Shown piece after piece: positions 9,174-17,073 of a stretch of DNA of 64,000 nucleotides. Source of the stretch: UWMA-0277 sp965183885 (GTDB lineage: Bacteria > Bacteroidota > Bacteroidia > Flavobacteriales > BACL11). The stretch lies in NCBI GenBank assembly GCA_965183885.1, contig OZ238992.1:1674001-1738000 (forward strand), in the 5' to 3' direction. How positions within the stretch are numbered: position 1 is the first letter of the stretch; every line of letters begins with the position of its first letter. The translations under genes were made by a program, and so were the position numbers. A model generated the notes under the pieces. The model worked only from the letters and a program-made list of their open reading frames with translations, ran no database searches and had not been told where the DNA came from.

Positions 9174-10079
9174 TTACAATTCCAAATTGGAATCTTGACC
9201 TTTTTGCTTAGCATTTGCTATACTTGCGTTAAGCTCAAAGCCTGTTAGTAGAATAATACAGTTAAAATACATCCAAACTAGGATTATCATTAGTGTACCA
9301 ATAGAGCCATAAACCTTATTGTATTGTGCAAAATGATTGATGTAATAATTAAAAGCTATTGATGTAATAATAATAAATAGAGTGGCAAAAATAGACCCTG
9401 GAGTAAAGAATTTCCATTTGTTTTTTATAGCAGGACCAAAGTGAAATAAAATTGAGATACCAGAAAATAGCATAAGAAGCATAACAAACCATTTTCCATA
9501 CATAATGAGGTCAGCAGCAACATTACTGATAATTTCAAAATCAGTAAGATAAGCAACAGCTACTTTTCCAAATATAATTAACCCGATAGCAATAATTAGC
9601 ATAATTGATAGGATTAAGGTTAAAACTAAGGATAGTGCTTTCTGTTGTAATAAAGAACGGTACTCATTGATGTGATAAGAGGAGTTAAATGCTTCAATTA
9701 AAGAACTCATCCCATTTGCAGAGAAATATAGAGCTAATATAAAACCTACTGATAATAGTCCTCCTCTAGGGTTGTTAATGATGTCGTCAAGGGTGTCAAA
9801 AGTAATCTCATTGGTTGATGGTGGCAGGACTACAGCTAATAGTTCCATTAGTGTTTCTTGCAAGCCTTCAATTGGTATGTAAGGAATAAGTGTAAAAAAC
9901 ACAATGATTGATGGGAAAAATGCTAAAAAGAAGTTAAAAGCTAATGAAGATGCTCTAGTAGTAATTGCTCCCTCAACTAAGCCTTTCCAAAAGAAGATGG
10001 TTACATCATAAATACTTAAGCCTGTAAAGCCCCATGGTTTAATTTGCTTAGCAATTTTTATAATGAAGTTCTCTTTCAT
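9174..10079 (-). CDS. YihY/UPF0761 (BrkB-like) inner-membrane protein
   Basis: A 301-residue integral membrane protein of the YihY/virulence factor BrkB family. Family features are the early ITTRASSLAFNFFLAFFPSIIVF segment, which covers the first helix, the FSANGMSSLIEAFN motif in the middle, and about six hydrophobic helices ending in LVWMYFNCIILLTGFELNA. The molecular function of the family is not established; an old link to RNase BN was withdrawn. It overlaps the nadC stop by 4 bases and so is probably translated from the nadC transcript. The M1 peptidase start lies 22 bases beyond its stop. Confidence 0.88.
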   Translation of the reverse strand: MKENFIIKIAKQIKPWGFTGLSIYDVTIFFWKGLVEGAITTRASSLAFNFFLAFFPSIIVFFTLIPYIPIEGLQETLMELLAVVLPPSTNEITFDTLDDIINNPRGGLLSVGFILALYFSANGMSSLIEAFNSSYHINEYRSLLQQKALSLVLTLILSIMLIIAIGLIIFGKVAVAYLTDFEIISNVAADLIMYGKWFVMLLMLFSGISILFHFGPAIKNKWKFFTPGSIFATLFIIITSIAFNYYINHFAQYNKVYGSIGTLMIILVWMYFNCIILLTGFELNASIANAKQKGQDSNLEL

Positions 10080-10918
10080 ATTGCTTTTAGGCTTAAATCA
10101 AAATTAAGAACTGAGTGTGTTAGTGCTCCAACGGAGATATAATCTACACCACATTTAGCATATTCGGTAATAGTCTGCTCTGTTATTCCCCCTGATGATT
10201 CAGTTTGACATTTATCGCCTATAATTGCCACTGCTTTTTTAGTAGTATCGTAATCAAAATTGTCTAACAGAATTCGTTTTACACCTCCTTCATTTAGTAT
10301 TTCATTAACTTCCTTTATACTTCTTGCTTCTACAATTATCTCTAGCTTTTTATTATTTTTAGTAAGGTACTTCTTAGTTTTTTGTATTGCATTTTTAATG
10401 CCTCCAGCAAAATCAATATGGTTGTCTTTTATCATAATCATATCATAAAGACCAAATCTATGGTTAATACCTCCACCAATTTTTACAGCCCATTTTTCAA
10501 TAGTTCGGTTGAGTGGTGTTGTTTTTCGTGTGTCTAATAATTTTGTATTTGTCCCAGATATTAAATTATTTAGATAAGCTGTTTTTGTTGCAATGGCACT
10601 CATATGTTGCATGCAGTTAAGTGCTAACCTTTCCCCAGTTAATATTGATATTGAACTTCCTGTTACAATAAATGCAATATCGCCAAATTTTACTTCATCT
10701 CCATCTTGTAAAAACTGTTTTATCTTTAAAGAAGGGTCTACCTCTTTAAATATCATTTTTGCTAATTCAATTCCTGCAATAATTCCATTGTCTTTTACTA
10801 GCAAGTGTGCTTTGTTTGTAGCCTCAGAAGGAATACTTGCTAATGAAGTATGATCTCCATCTCCAACATCCTCGATTAGTGCATTCTTTATAAAGTTTTC
10901 AAGCTCTTTCTTACTCAT
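10076..10918 (-). CDS. nadC: Nicotinate-nucleotide pyrophosphorylase (carboxylating)
   Basis: A 280-residue quinolinate phosphoribosyltransferase, which makes nicotinate mononucleotide from quinolinate and PRPP in de novo NAD synthesis. Family landmarks are the N-terminal EDVGDGDHTS, LNCMQHMSAIAT, DTRKTTPLNR (substrate-binding Arg/Lys), GGGINHRFGLYDMIMIKDNH, EVEARS-like IIVEARS, and SSGGIT near the end. Length is normal. The gene is transcribed from a promoter that overlaps the divergent rlmH start region (TTG at 10950-10952, TAATTTTG at 10924-10931). It overlaps yihY by 4 bases. Confidence 0.95.
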   Translation of the reverse strand: MSKKELENFIKNALIEDVGDGDHTSLASIPSEATNKAHLLVKDNGIIAGIELAKMIFKEVDPSLKIKQFLQDGDEVKFGDIAFIVTGSSISILTGERLALNCMQHMSAIATKTAYLNNLISGTNTKLLDTRKTTPLNRTIEKWAVKIGGGINHRFGLYDMIMIKDNHIDFAGGIKNAIQKTKKYLTKNNKKLEIIVEARSIKEVNEILNEGGVKRILLDNFDYDTTKKAVAIIGDKCQTESSGGITEQTITEYAKCGVDYISVGALTHSVLNFDLSLKAI

Positions 10919-10923
10919 ACAAT

Positions 10924-10952
10924 CAAAATTATTAATATTGCCAAAAATACAA
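10924..10952 (-). promoter_or_regulatory. nadC promoter (TTG-N18-TAATTTTG)
   Basis: On the minus strand, TTG (10952-10950) and an exact TAnnTTTG match (TAATTTTG, 10931-10924) are separated by 18 bases. Only 5 bases separate the -7 element from the nadC ATG, so the transcript would be leaderless or almost so. A one-mismatch element (TAATATTG, 10933-10940) faces the other way towards rlmH, making this a compact divergent promoter. Confidence 0.5.
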
Positions 10953-10955
10953 AAA

Positions 10956-11429
10956 ATGAAGATTGTATTACTGACTATAGGAAAGACATCAGAAAAGTAT
11001 TTGATTGAGGGGATTACTCAGTATCAAAAACGCTTGAAACATTATACGCAATTTGAGATGATTGAAATACCTAATCTTAAAAATGCTAAGAATTTTTCAA
11101 ATGCTGAATTAATGAAAAAAGAAGGAGAATTAATTTTAAAGCAAGTGCAAAGTTCTGATCATTTGGTACTTTTGGATGATAAAGGTAAGGACTTTACCTC
11201 TCCAAAGTTTGCCAAGAAAATACAAGATTGGATGCTAAGCGGAAAGAAGAGAATTGTATTTTTAGTAGGTGGTGCTTATGGTTTTTCTGAGGCAGTATAC
11301 AGCAGAGGGAATGAGAAAATTTCATTATCTCGAATGACCTTTTCCCACCAAATGGTACGCCTATTTTTTGTAGAACAAATCTATAGAGGATATACAATAT
11401 TAAATAATGAACCTTATCATCACCAATAA
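10956..11429 (+). CDS. rlmH: 23S rRNA (pseudouridine-1915-N3)-methyltransferase
   Basis: A 157-residue SPOUT-class methyltransferase that methylates pseudouridine 1915 of 23S rRNA in helix 69. The ATG at 10956 is chosen because the protein then starts MKIVLLTIGKT as in the family and has the usual length; a TTG 18 bases upstream would add six unrelated residues. Visible landmarks are LLDDKGKDFTS, the SAM-binding knot segment FLVGGAYGFSEAV, LSRMTFSHQMVRLFFVEQIYRGYTI, and the C-terminal YHHQ that is nearly invariant. rdgB begins at the base after its stop, so the two are coupled. Confidence 0.95.
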   Translation: MKIVLLTIGKTSEKYLIEGITQYQKRLKHYTQFEMIEIPNLKNAKNFSNAELMKKEGELILKQVQSSDHLVLLDDKGKDFTSPKFAKKIQDWMLSGKKRIVFLVGGAYGFSEAVYSRGNEKISLSRMTFSHQMVRLFFVEQIYRGYTILNNEPYHHQ

Positions 11430-11999
11430 ATGAAATTAGTTTTTGCAACAAATAACCCAAATAAATTAGCTGAACTACAAGCTTTAGTTTCTAAGGGAAT
11501 TGAAATATTAAGCTTAGCAGCTATCAATTGTAATGAGGAACTTCCAGAAACAAATCCTACCTTAGAAGAAAATGCATTGCAGAAAGCACAGTATGTATAC
11601 GATAATTATGGTTTTAATTGTTTTGCAGATGATACTGGATTGGAAATAGAGGCTCTAGGAGGTGCTCCAGGTGTGTATTCTGCTAGATATGCTGGGGAAG
11701 CCTGTAAGGCAGAAGACAATATGCAAAAAGTATTACAAAAACTAGAAGGAGAGGTAAATAGAGCCGCAAAATTCAGAACTGTAATAGCACTTATTATTAA
11801 TGGTGAAGAGAACCTCTTTGAAGGAGAATGTAATGGGAGTATTACAAAAACTAAAAGTGGGGCAGAAGGTTTTGGTTATGATCCTGTTTTTAGGCCTAAT
11901 GGCTATGATGTTACTTTTGCAGAAATGACTAAATCGGAGAAAGGTGAGATAAGTCATAGGGGAAAAGCAGTGGAGAAGTTGATAGCGTTTCTGAAGTAG
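11430..11999 (+). CDS. rdgB: Non-canonical purine NTP pyrophosphatase (RdgB/HAM1)
   Basis: A 189-residue RdgB/HAM1 family house-cleaning enzyme that hydrolyses dITP, XTP and ITP to monophosphates. The start MKLVFATNNPNKLAEL carries the triphosphate-binding (S/T)xNxxK pattern. ADDTGLEIEALGGAPGVYSARYAG, GFGYDPVF and SHRGKA(V) are all present. The length is normal. The gene abuts rlmH with no gap. It lies 34 bases upstream of a separate promoter for the next operon. Confidence 0.95.
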   Translation: MKLVFATNNPNKLAELQALVSKGIEILSLAAINCNEELPETNPTLEENALQKAQYVYDNYGFNCFADDTGLEIEALGGAPGVYSARYAGEACKAEDNMQKVLQKLEGEVNRAAKFRTVIALIINGEENLFEGECNGSITKTKSGAEGFGYDPVFRPNGYDVTFAEMTKSEKGEISHRGKAVEKLIAFLK

Positions 12000-12020
12000 A
12001 ATCTATTAGTTTTTCTTTCG

Positions 12021-12028
12021 TACTTTTG
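12021..12028 (+). promoter_or_regulatory. -7 element (TACTTTTG) for the two-component operon
   Basis: TACTTTTG matches TAnnTTTG exactly. The ATG of the membrane-protein gene is at 12034, 5 bases later, which would give a leaderless or near-leaderless mRNA. No clear -33 TTG is seen. Confidence 0.42.
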
Positions 12029-12033
12029 CGTTT

Positions 12034-12477
12034 ATGTATTCAGTAGTTTTAATTCTACATATTATAATAAGTATTTTATTGGTATTGCTTTCTATTTTTA
12101 TAGTAGGACGTTCTTTTCTTGGGGTTTTAGGAAAAGTTGCATTCTCAGTTTACATGGATATTAAACTAGCAATATGGGCAGTTTTCTTCTTATATGTTGA
12201 GTTAGTACTAGGAATGCTCTTGTACGCCATTTATATTAATAAGCTAGAGAGTTTTATAAGCCAGACTAATGCAAGTGCTTATTTCTCGGCTCGGTTTTGG
12301 GCTGCCGAACATACAGTCCTCATGATTTTTGCAATTATCTTTGGGCATCTAGGCTTAGTCTATGCCAAGAACCTCGCCAATAATAAACAGAAGTTTCAGA
12401 AAAACTTATTATATTTTGGCCTTTCTACTATACTTATTGTGGCTTCTATAACCATGAATATGCTAAGAAATGCTTAA
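12034..12477 (+). CDS. Four-helix membrane protein with conserved-looking His residues
   Basis: A 147-residue protein with four predicted transmembrane helices (about residues 3-24, 45-66, 90-110, 124-144). His9, His93 and His105 lie within or at the ends of helices 1 and 3, where they could bind haem as in cytochrome b or CopD-like proteins; this is inference only. I do not recognise a named family with certainty. It overlaps the response-regulator gene by 8 bases and so is co-translated with a two-component system, which suggests that it is a sensor partner or a target of that system. The ATG at 12034 begins a hydrophobic helix with almost no leader. Confidence 0.7.
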   Translation: MYSVVLILHIIISILLVLLSIFIVGRSFLGVLGKVAFSVYMDIKLAIWAVFFLYVELVLGMLLYAIYINKLESFISQTNASAYFSARFWAAEHTVLMIFAIIFGHLGLVYAKNLANNKQKFQKNLLYFGLSTILIVASITMNMLRNA

Positions 12478-13159
12478 TAAAAATACGATATTACTTGTAG
12501 AAGATGAACAGGAGTTAGCAGTTTCAATTGTTGCTTTCTTGGAACAAAATGATTATGCATGTACGCATGCTTCTAACTTAAAGAAAGCTAAGGAATATAT
12601 TGCTAAGCAGGATTTTAACGCTGTATTGTTGGATTTGGGCTTGCCCGATGGTAATGGTATGGATTTAATTCAACAAGTAAAAAATAAAGATCAGTCTATA
12701 GGTGTAATTATCTTATCGGCAAAAGATGCTTTAGATAAAAAAGTACAAGGTTTAGAACTAGGTGCAGACGATTATTTAACCAAGCCCTTTTTTATGCCTG
12801 AGCTTAATGCTCGCCTAAAATCATTAATAAGAAGGCTAAATTTTGATGCAAACAATGAGCTTATAGTAGGGGGGCTTAATTTATTTCCTGAGCAGATGCG
12901 TTTACTGGTAAAAGGAAAGGAAGTTACCCTAACAGCTAAGGAATTTAACCTCTTGCTGTATTTTGTAAGCAATAAAGAAAGGGTGCTGAGTAAAACAGTG
13001 CTAGGAGAGTATATGTCGTCCAACTACAACGATTATGGTTTTTCTGACGATATGGTGTATACTCACATCAAAAACCTGAAAAAGAAGCTAGAGAAAAAAG
13101 GTTGCCCAGATTATATTAAGAATGTTTATGGTGTAGGATATAAATTTAGTCTTGCATGA
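12470..13159 (+). CDS. OmpR-family response regulator
   Basis: A 229-residue two-domain response regulator. The receiver domain covers residues 1-120 with the acidic pair in VEDEQ, phospho-acceptor D55 in VLLDLGLPDGNG, and the conserved Lys in LTKPFF. The C-terminal domain (about residues 130-229) is an OmpR/PhoB winged helix with LTAKEFNLLLYF, a recognition segment DDMVYTHIKNLKKKL and a final YIKNVYGVGYKF. It overlaps the membrane-protein gene by 8 bases and the kinase by 4, giving a tightly coupled operon. Regulated genes are not evident from sequence. Confidence 0.95.
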   Translation: MLNKNTILLVEDEQELAVSIVAFLEQNDYACTHASNLKKAKEYIAKQDFNAVLLDLGLPDGNGMDLIQQVKNKDQSIGVIILSAKDALDKKVQGLELGADDYLTKPFFMPELNARLKSLIRRLNFDANNELIVGGLNLFPEQMRLLVKGKEVTLTAKEFNLLLYFVSNKERVLSKTVLGEYMSSNYNDYGFSDDMVYTHIKNLKKKLEKKGCPDYIKNVYGVGYKFSLA

Positions 13160-14388
13160 AATTAATTACGAAAACAGGGCTTAATTTTATCTTAGTAAGT
13201 ACGATCTTTTTCTTGCTAGGAAGTATGATAATGTATTATGCTGTTCGTGTAATATTAGCAGAAGATTTGAATGATAGGCTAGTGCAAATGCAAGTTTATT
13301 TTGAGCAAGATGCCCTAGGAGTAAACGATTTGGAAGTCTTAGCTAGTCCGCAAATACTTATTGCACCTACAACCGTTAATATTCCTGCATCTTTTATCGA
13401 TACCGCAGTAATTGAAAATGAATCTTATGTGCTGTATAAGAAGTTAGCCTTCTCGCATTACCATAAAGGCAATTTATATAAGGTAGCTATATTGCAATCT
13501 CAAACGCAAACCGATTTATTAATAATGAAGTTTGTTATCCTAAATGTAGGGATGGCAATGCTATTCTTTATCATTGTATTTCTTGTTAATTATCAATCTG
13601 TAAAAAGTGCTTTAAGGGTGCTGTACAGTACCATTATGAAGTTGGAGAACTTTGATGATACTAAGGAAGAACTCCATTTGGATGAGGCAGAAACAGAAGA
13701 ATTACAGAAACTAAATGAGGTATTTGTAAATATGTCCAATAAAATAAAGCAAGATTTTGAGGACCAAAAAGAATATACTGAGAATGTGTCGCATGAATTG
13801 CAAACACCACTAGCCATAATAAGCTCTAAGGCCGATGAGTTATTGCAGTCCGATAACCTAACAGAAGCACAGATGCAGCAGCTAGCAATGATAGTAGACA
13901 CTACTAATCGACTAGCAAAAATTAATCAGGCCCTAATTTTCCTTACTAAAATTGATAATAGATTTTATACTGAGGAATCAACCTTCGATATTAATAGCTT
14001 AATAAAAGAAAAATTAGCCTTATTTAAAGAAGCTATTGTTGACAAACAGCTAACTTTAAAGCTTAATTTAGAAGATATTACGCATGTGTATATGAATCAG
14101 TATCTGGCAGAAACCTTAATCCTGAATCTGATTAAAAATGCTGTTGTGCACAATACTGATGGTGGGGAATTGGAAATTAGCTTAGCAAACAAAACATTAG
14201 TTATTGCAAATAGTGGAGCAGCCTTATCTTTTCCATCCGAAGATATCTTTAAGCGTTTTAGCAGAAATGAAAGTAGTAAAAAAAGTTTAGGGATAGGGCT
14301 TTCTATCGTAAGCCGAATTTGTAAAGTATATAAGCTTGGCTTAACTTATCAGTTTACAGATAAGCATATAATTACCATTAAATTTTAA
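13156..14388 (+). CDS. Membrane sensor histidine kinase
   Basis: A 410-residue sensor kinase. A first transmembrane helix (about residues 12-32), a periplasmic region of about 90 residues and a second helix (about 125-147) are followed by a linker. The DHp H-box VSHELQTPLA has phospho-acceptor H213. The HATPase domain has the N-box LILNLIKNAVVHN and a G-box SLGIGLSIVSRIC. It overlaps its response regulator by 4 bases. The periplasmic part resembles that of Bacteroidetes kinases of the RprX/QseC type, but the signal is unknown. The kinase stop is 11 bases before the TTG start of the Crp/Fnr-type gene. Confidence 0.93.
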   Translation: MKLITKTGLNFILVSTIFFLLGSMIMYYAVRVILAEDLNDRLVQMQVYFEQDALGVNDLEVLASPQILIAPTTVNIPASFIDTAVIENESYVLYKKLAFSHYHKGNLYKVAILQSQTQTDLLIMKFVILNVGMAMLFFIIVFLVNYQSVKSALRVLYSTIMKLENFDDTKEELHLDEAETEELQKLNEVFVNMSNKIKQDFEDQKEYTENVSHELQTPLAIISSKADELLQSDNLTEAQMQQLAMIVDTTNRLAKINQALIFLTKIDNRFYTEESTFDINSLIKEKLALFKEAIVDKQLTLKLNLEDITHVYMNQYLAETLILNLIKNAVVHNTDGGELEISLANKTLVIANSGAALSFPSEDIFKRFSRNESSKKSLGIGLSIVSRICKVYKLGLTYQFTDKHIITIKF

Positions 14389-14399
14389 GTTTAGAAAAA

Positions 14400-15029
14400 T
14401 TGGAAAATACAATTAGAAATAATTTTGCATATATTTTTGAGGAGGCTCTTCTTGATGAGATGATTAAGGTAGGGCGCAAACAAAACGTAAAAAAAGGAGA
14501 GGCTTTAATTGAGATTGGTGCCGAAATGGTTTTTATGCCTTTAATAATTAATGGCGCAGTAAAAGTTTTTAGGCAAGATGATGATGGTGATGAATACATC
14601 CTCTACTTTATTGAAGGGGGCGATACTTGTGCTATGACGCTTAATTGCTGTATGACAGGAGCAAAGAGTGAAATAAAAGCAGTAGCTGAGGTAGACACAG
14701 AGCTAATAATGATTCCTATTACTAAGATGGAAGACTGGTTACATTTTAAAAGCTGGAGAACCTTTGTTTTTCAATCTTATAACAACAGACTATCGGAAAT
14801 GTTAGCTGCAATTGACTCTTTGGCCTTTATGAATATGAATGAAAGAGTGTTAAAATACTTAAGAGATAAAGTAATTATAAATAAAGATGAACTCTTAGAT
14901 ATTACCCATAATATAATCTCTATGGAACTCAATACCTCAAGGGTTGTAATTTCTCGTATCCTTAAAAAACTAGAAATTGATGGCTTTATAAAGCTGCACA
15001 GAAATAAGATTGAACTCCTAAAACTCTAA
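14400..15029 (+). CDS. Crp/Fnr-family transcriptional regulator of the persulfide operon
   Basis: A 209-residue regulator with an N-terminal cyclic-nucleotide-binding-like fold (residues 15-120: GEALIEIGA, INGAVKVFRQDDDGDEYILYFIEGGDTC) and a C-terminal winged helix (HNIISMELNTSRVVISRILKKLE about residues 160-190). The segment GDTCAMTLNCCM has three Cys residues in place of the cAMP-contacting loop, so sensing may be thiol- or sulfur-based (inference). The start is TTG at 14400, which preserves the family's N-terminus; the first ATG would remove 20 residues. It sits 81 bases upstream of the CoA-disulfide reductase, with a perfect palindrome between them, its probable operator. Confidence 0.88.
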   Translation: MENTIRNNFAYIFEEALLDEMIKVGRKQNVKKGEALIEIGAEMVFMPLIINGAVKVFRQDDDGDEYILYFIEGGDTCAMTLNCCMTGAKSEIKAVAEVDTELIMIPITKMEDWLHFKSWRTFVFQSYNNRLSEMLAAIDSLAFMNMNERVLKYLRDKVIINKDELLDITHNIISMELNTSRVVISRILKKLEIDGFIKLHRNKIELLKL

Positions 15030-15041
15030 GTAAATTTCCTG

Positions 15042-15057
15042 TGTAACAATTGTTACA
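15042..15057. promoter_or_regulatory. Perfect 16-bp palindrome, probable Crp/Fnr-type operator
   Basis: TGTAACAATTGTTACA equals its own reverse complement over all 16 bases and has the TGTnA...TnACA shape of Crp/Fnr/Dnr-type sites. It lies between the regulator gene and the CoA-disulfide reductase gene. A one-mismatch -7 element (TTTATTTG, 15079-15086) follows, which puts the palindrome centre roughly 41-43 bases upstream of the expected start. That is the classical class II activator position. Binding is inferred. Confidence 0.6.
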
Positions 15058-15110
15058 TCTCAAGACTATTATTGTGCTTTTATTTGCACCATAATTTAAG
15101 AGTAAGAAAA

Positions 15111-16769
15111 TTGGAAAGAAAAAAGATAATTGTAATTGGTGGGCTTTCAGCAGGACCATCGGCAGCAGCAAAAGCAAGAAGAGAGGATGAAAATGCCGAA
15201 ATTATTATGTTTGAGAAAGGCGCTAACATTAGTTATGCTACTTGTGGTATGCCTTATGCCTTTTCTGGGATTATAGAGCAGCGAGAAAAACTAATCGTAG
15301 TAAAACCTTCATTATTGCGCGATAGATTTAATATTGATGTAAAGCTAGGAGAAGAGGTTACAAATATTGATACTGCAAACAAAACAGTTTATACCCCAAA
15401 AGGAACATATCAATACGATAAGTTAGTATTCGCAACAGGAGCAAAATCTATTGTGCCTCCAGTAAAAAATATTGAGACTACCAATAATTGGTCTACTTGC
15501 AGAAGCATGGTCGATTTTGATAAAATTACTTCGAACCTTATAGCTGAAGATAACAAGCATATTACTGTAATTGGTGCAGGATTAATTGGAGTTGAGGTTG
15601 CCGAAAACTTATTGAAACTAGGAAAAAAGGTTACGCTAATTGAAGGGTCGGCAAATGTATTACCTATGTGGCAACCAAAATTTAGTCAGTTTGCAAAAAC
15701 TGCTTTACTAAAAAAAGGAATGGAAGTAGTTACCAGTACTTTTGTTAATGAGTTTGTAGCAGAAGATGGACGCATTGTAAAAGTAAAGGTTGCCGAGGAT
15801 AAATACATTTCTACTGATTTTGTGATAATGAGTATAGGAATAAAGCCAAATTCAGATTTACTAATTAAAGAAGGTGCAACCCATATAGGAAATGGTGCCT
15901 TAAAGGTAAATGAGCATATGGAAACCTCTATAAAAGATGTATATGCTGCTGGAGATAATGTTGCCTTACTGAATAAACAAACAGCGGAGTACGATTATTT
16001 TCCTTTGGGAACACACTCTAACAAAGGAGGAAGGGCAGCAGGAGCAAATGCTGTAGGAAAAAGCATTAGCTTTAATGGAGCTTATAAAACAGCTATCATA
16101 AAGGTATTTAAATATACTATGGCTCGTACAGGAATGAATCCTACTTTTATGGATAAAATGGGAATAAAATACGATAGTGTATTGAGTATCTCAGGAGCTA
16201 CACCTTCTTATTATCCTGGGCAAACCGATTTAATTTCTGAAATCTATTTTGATCCTACAACATATAAAATATTAGGGGGTGAATTTTTTGGAGAAGTAGG
16301 AGTAGATAAAAGAGTAGATGTACTAAGTACTGCAATTTATGCAGGATTAAAACTAGATGATTTATCACAGATTGATTTGGCTTATGCACCTCCATTCTCT
16401 CCAGCTAAAGACCCTATTGTAGTAAGTGGTTTTGTAGGAGAAAACAGTATGAAAGGAAAAACAAATCAGATTAGTGTAGAGGAGTTAGAGCAGCTAATAA
16501 ATAATAACACACTATTAAACTATCAATTTATTGATGTAAGAGATATTGTTGAATTTGATAGAGGAACAATTAATGGAGCAAAAAACTTACCTTTGCATGA
16601 GCTTAGAGGTGCATTGGGTACTTTAGATAAAACGCAAGAAATAATCTTATTCTGCCAAAAAGGAATGAGAGGCTATCTTGCCGAACAAATTTTAACGCAA
16701 AATAACTTTAAAGTTCGTAACTTATCAGGTGGATATAAGTTATGGGACATGTACGCAAAAAATAATTAA
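15111..16769 (+). CDS. CoA-disulfide reductase-like flavoprotein fused to a rhodanese domain
   Basis: A 552-residue FAD/NAD(P)H pyridine-nucleotide disulfide oxidoreductase with a C-terminal rhodanese domain, the CoADR-RHD/NADH persulfide reductase arrangement. An FAD Rossmann motif begins at IIVIGGLSAGP, the redox Cys is C45 in ISYATCGMPY, a second dinucleotide motif is VIGAGLIGVEVAENL, and the second FAD motif is VYAAGDN. Residues about 460-552 are a rhodanese with active loop CQKGMRG (C515). These enzymes reduce CoA disulfide, CoA persulfide or polysulfide. TTG at 15111 is the start (MERKKIIVIGG); starting earlier would include the promoter. It is followed by a single-domain rhodanese 20 bases on. 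Confidence 0.9.
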   Translation: MERKKIIVIGGLSAGPSAAAKARREDENAEIIMFEKGANISYATCGMPYAFSGIIEQREKLIVVKPSLLRDRFNIDVKLGEEVTNIDTANKTVYTPKGTYQYDKLVFATGAKSIVPPVKNIETTNNWSTCRSMVDFDKITSNLIAEDNKHITVIGAGLIGVEVAENLLKLGKKVTLIEGSANVLPMWQPKFSQFAKTALLKKGMEVVTSTFVNEFVAEDGRIVKVKVAEDKYISTDFVIMSIGIKPNSDLLIKEGATHIGNGALKVNEHMETSIKDVYAAGDNVALLNKQTAEYDYFPLGTHSNKGGRAAGANAVGKSISFNGAYKTAIIKVFKYTMARTGMNPTFMDKMGIKYDSVLSISGATPSYYPGQTDLISEIYFDPTTYKILGGEFFGEVGVDKRVDVLSTAIYAGLKLDDLSQIDLAYAPPFSPAKDPIVVSGFVGENSMKGKTNQISVEELEQLINNNTLLNYQFIDVRDIVEFDRGTINGAKNLPLHELRGALGTLDKTQEIILFCQKGMRGYLAEQILTQNNFKVRNLSGGYKLWDMYAKNN

Positions 16770-16789
16770 CTAAATAAAAACTAAGAAAA

Positions 16790-17065
16790 ATGAATTTACA
16801 AAATTTAATTAACGACGCATCAGTAGCAATTGTTGATGTAAGAACAGAAGGAGAATTTGCAGGAGGTAGAGTAGAAGGGTCAATCAATATCCCTTTAGAC
16901 CAAGTAGTAGAAAGAATAGAAGAATTAAGAGCAATGCAACCTATGGTACTTTGTTGTGCTTCAGGAAACAGATCAGGGCAAGCAGTAGGTTACTTATCAG
17001 CAAATGGTTTTGACCAAGTTTATAATGGTGGTGGATGGATGATGGTTGATGCGCAGAAGTCATAA
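16790..17065 (+). CDS. Single-domain rhodanese
   Basis: A 91-residue stand-alone rhodanese. IVDVRTEGEFAGGRVEGSINIPLD is the canonical entry motif and the active-site loop is CASGNRSG with C56 as the likely persulfide carrier; C55 beside it is unusual but seen in relatives. Small rhodaneses in sulfide-oxidation operons shuttle sulfane sulfur between dioxygenase, reductase and thiol acceptors in the cytoplasm. It lies between the CoA-disulfide reductase and TauE genes with gaps of 20 and 8 bases, so it is operon-encoded. Confidence 0.93.
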   Translation: MNLQNLINDASVAIVDVRTEGEFAGGRVEGSINIPLDQVVERIEELRAMQPMVLCCASGNRSGQAVGYLSANGFDQVYNGGGWMMVDAQKS

Positions 17066-17073
17066 CAACACTG

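Noticed and set aside
15072..15110. Longer start for the CoA-disulfide reductase at TTG 15072
   Set aside because: It would place the -7-like element inside the gene and add residues that do not belong to the FAD-binding fold.
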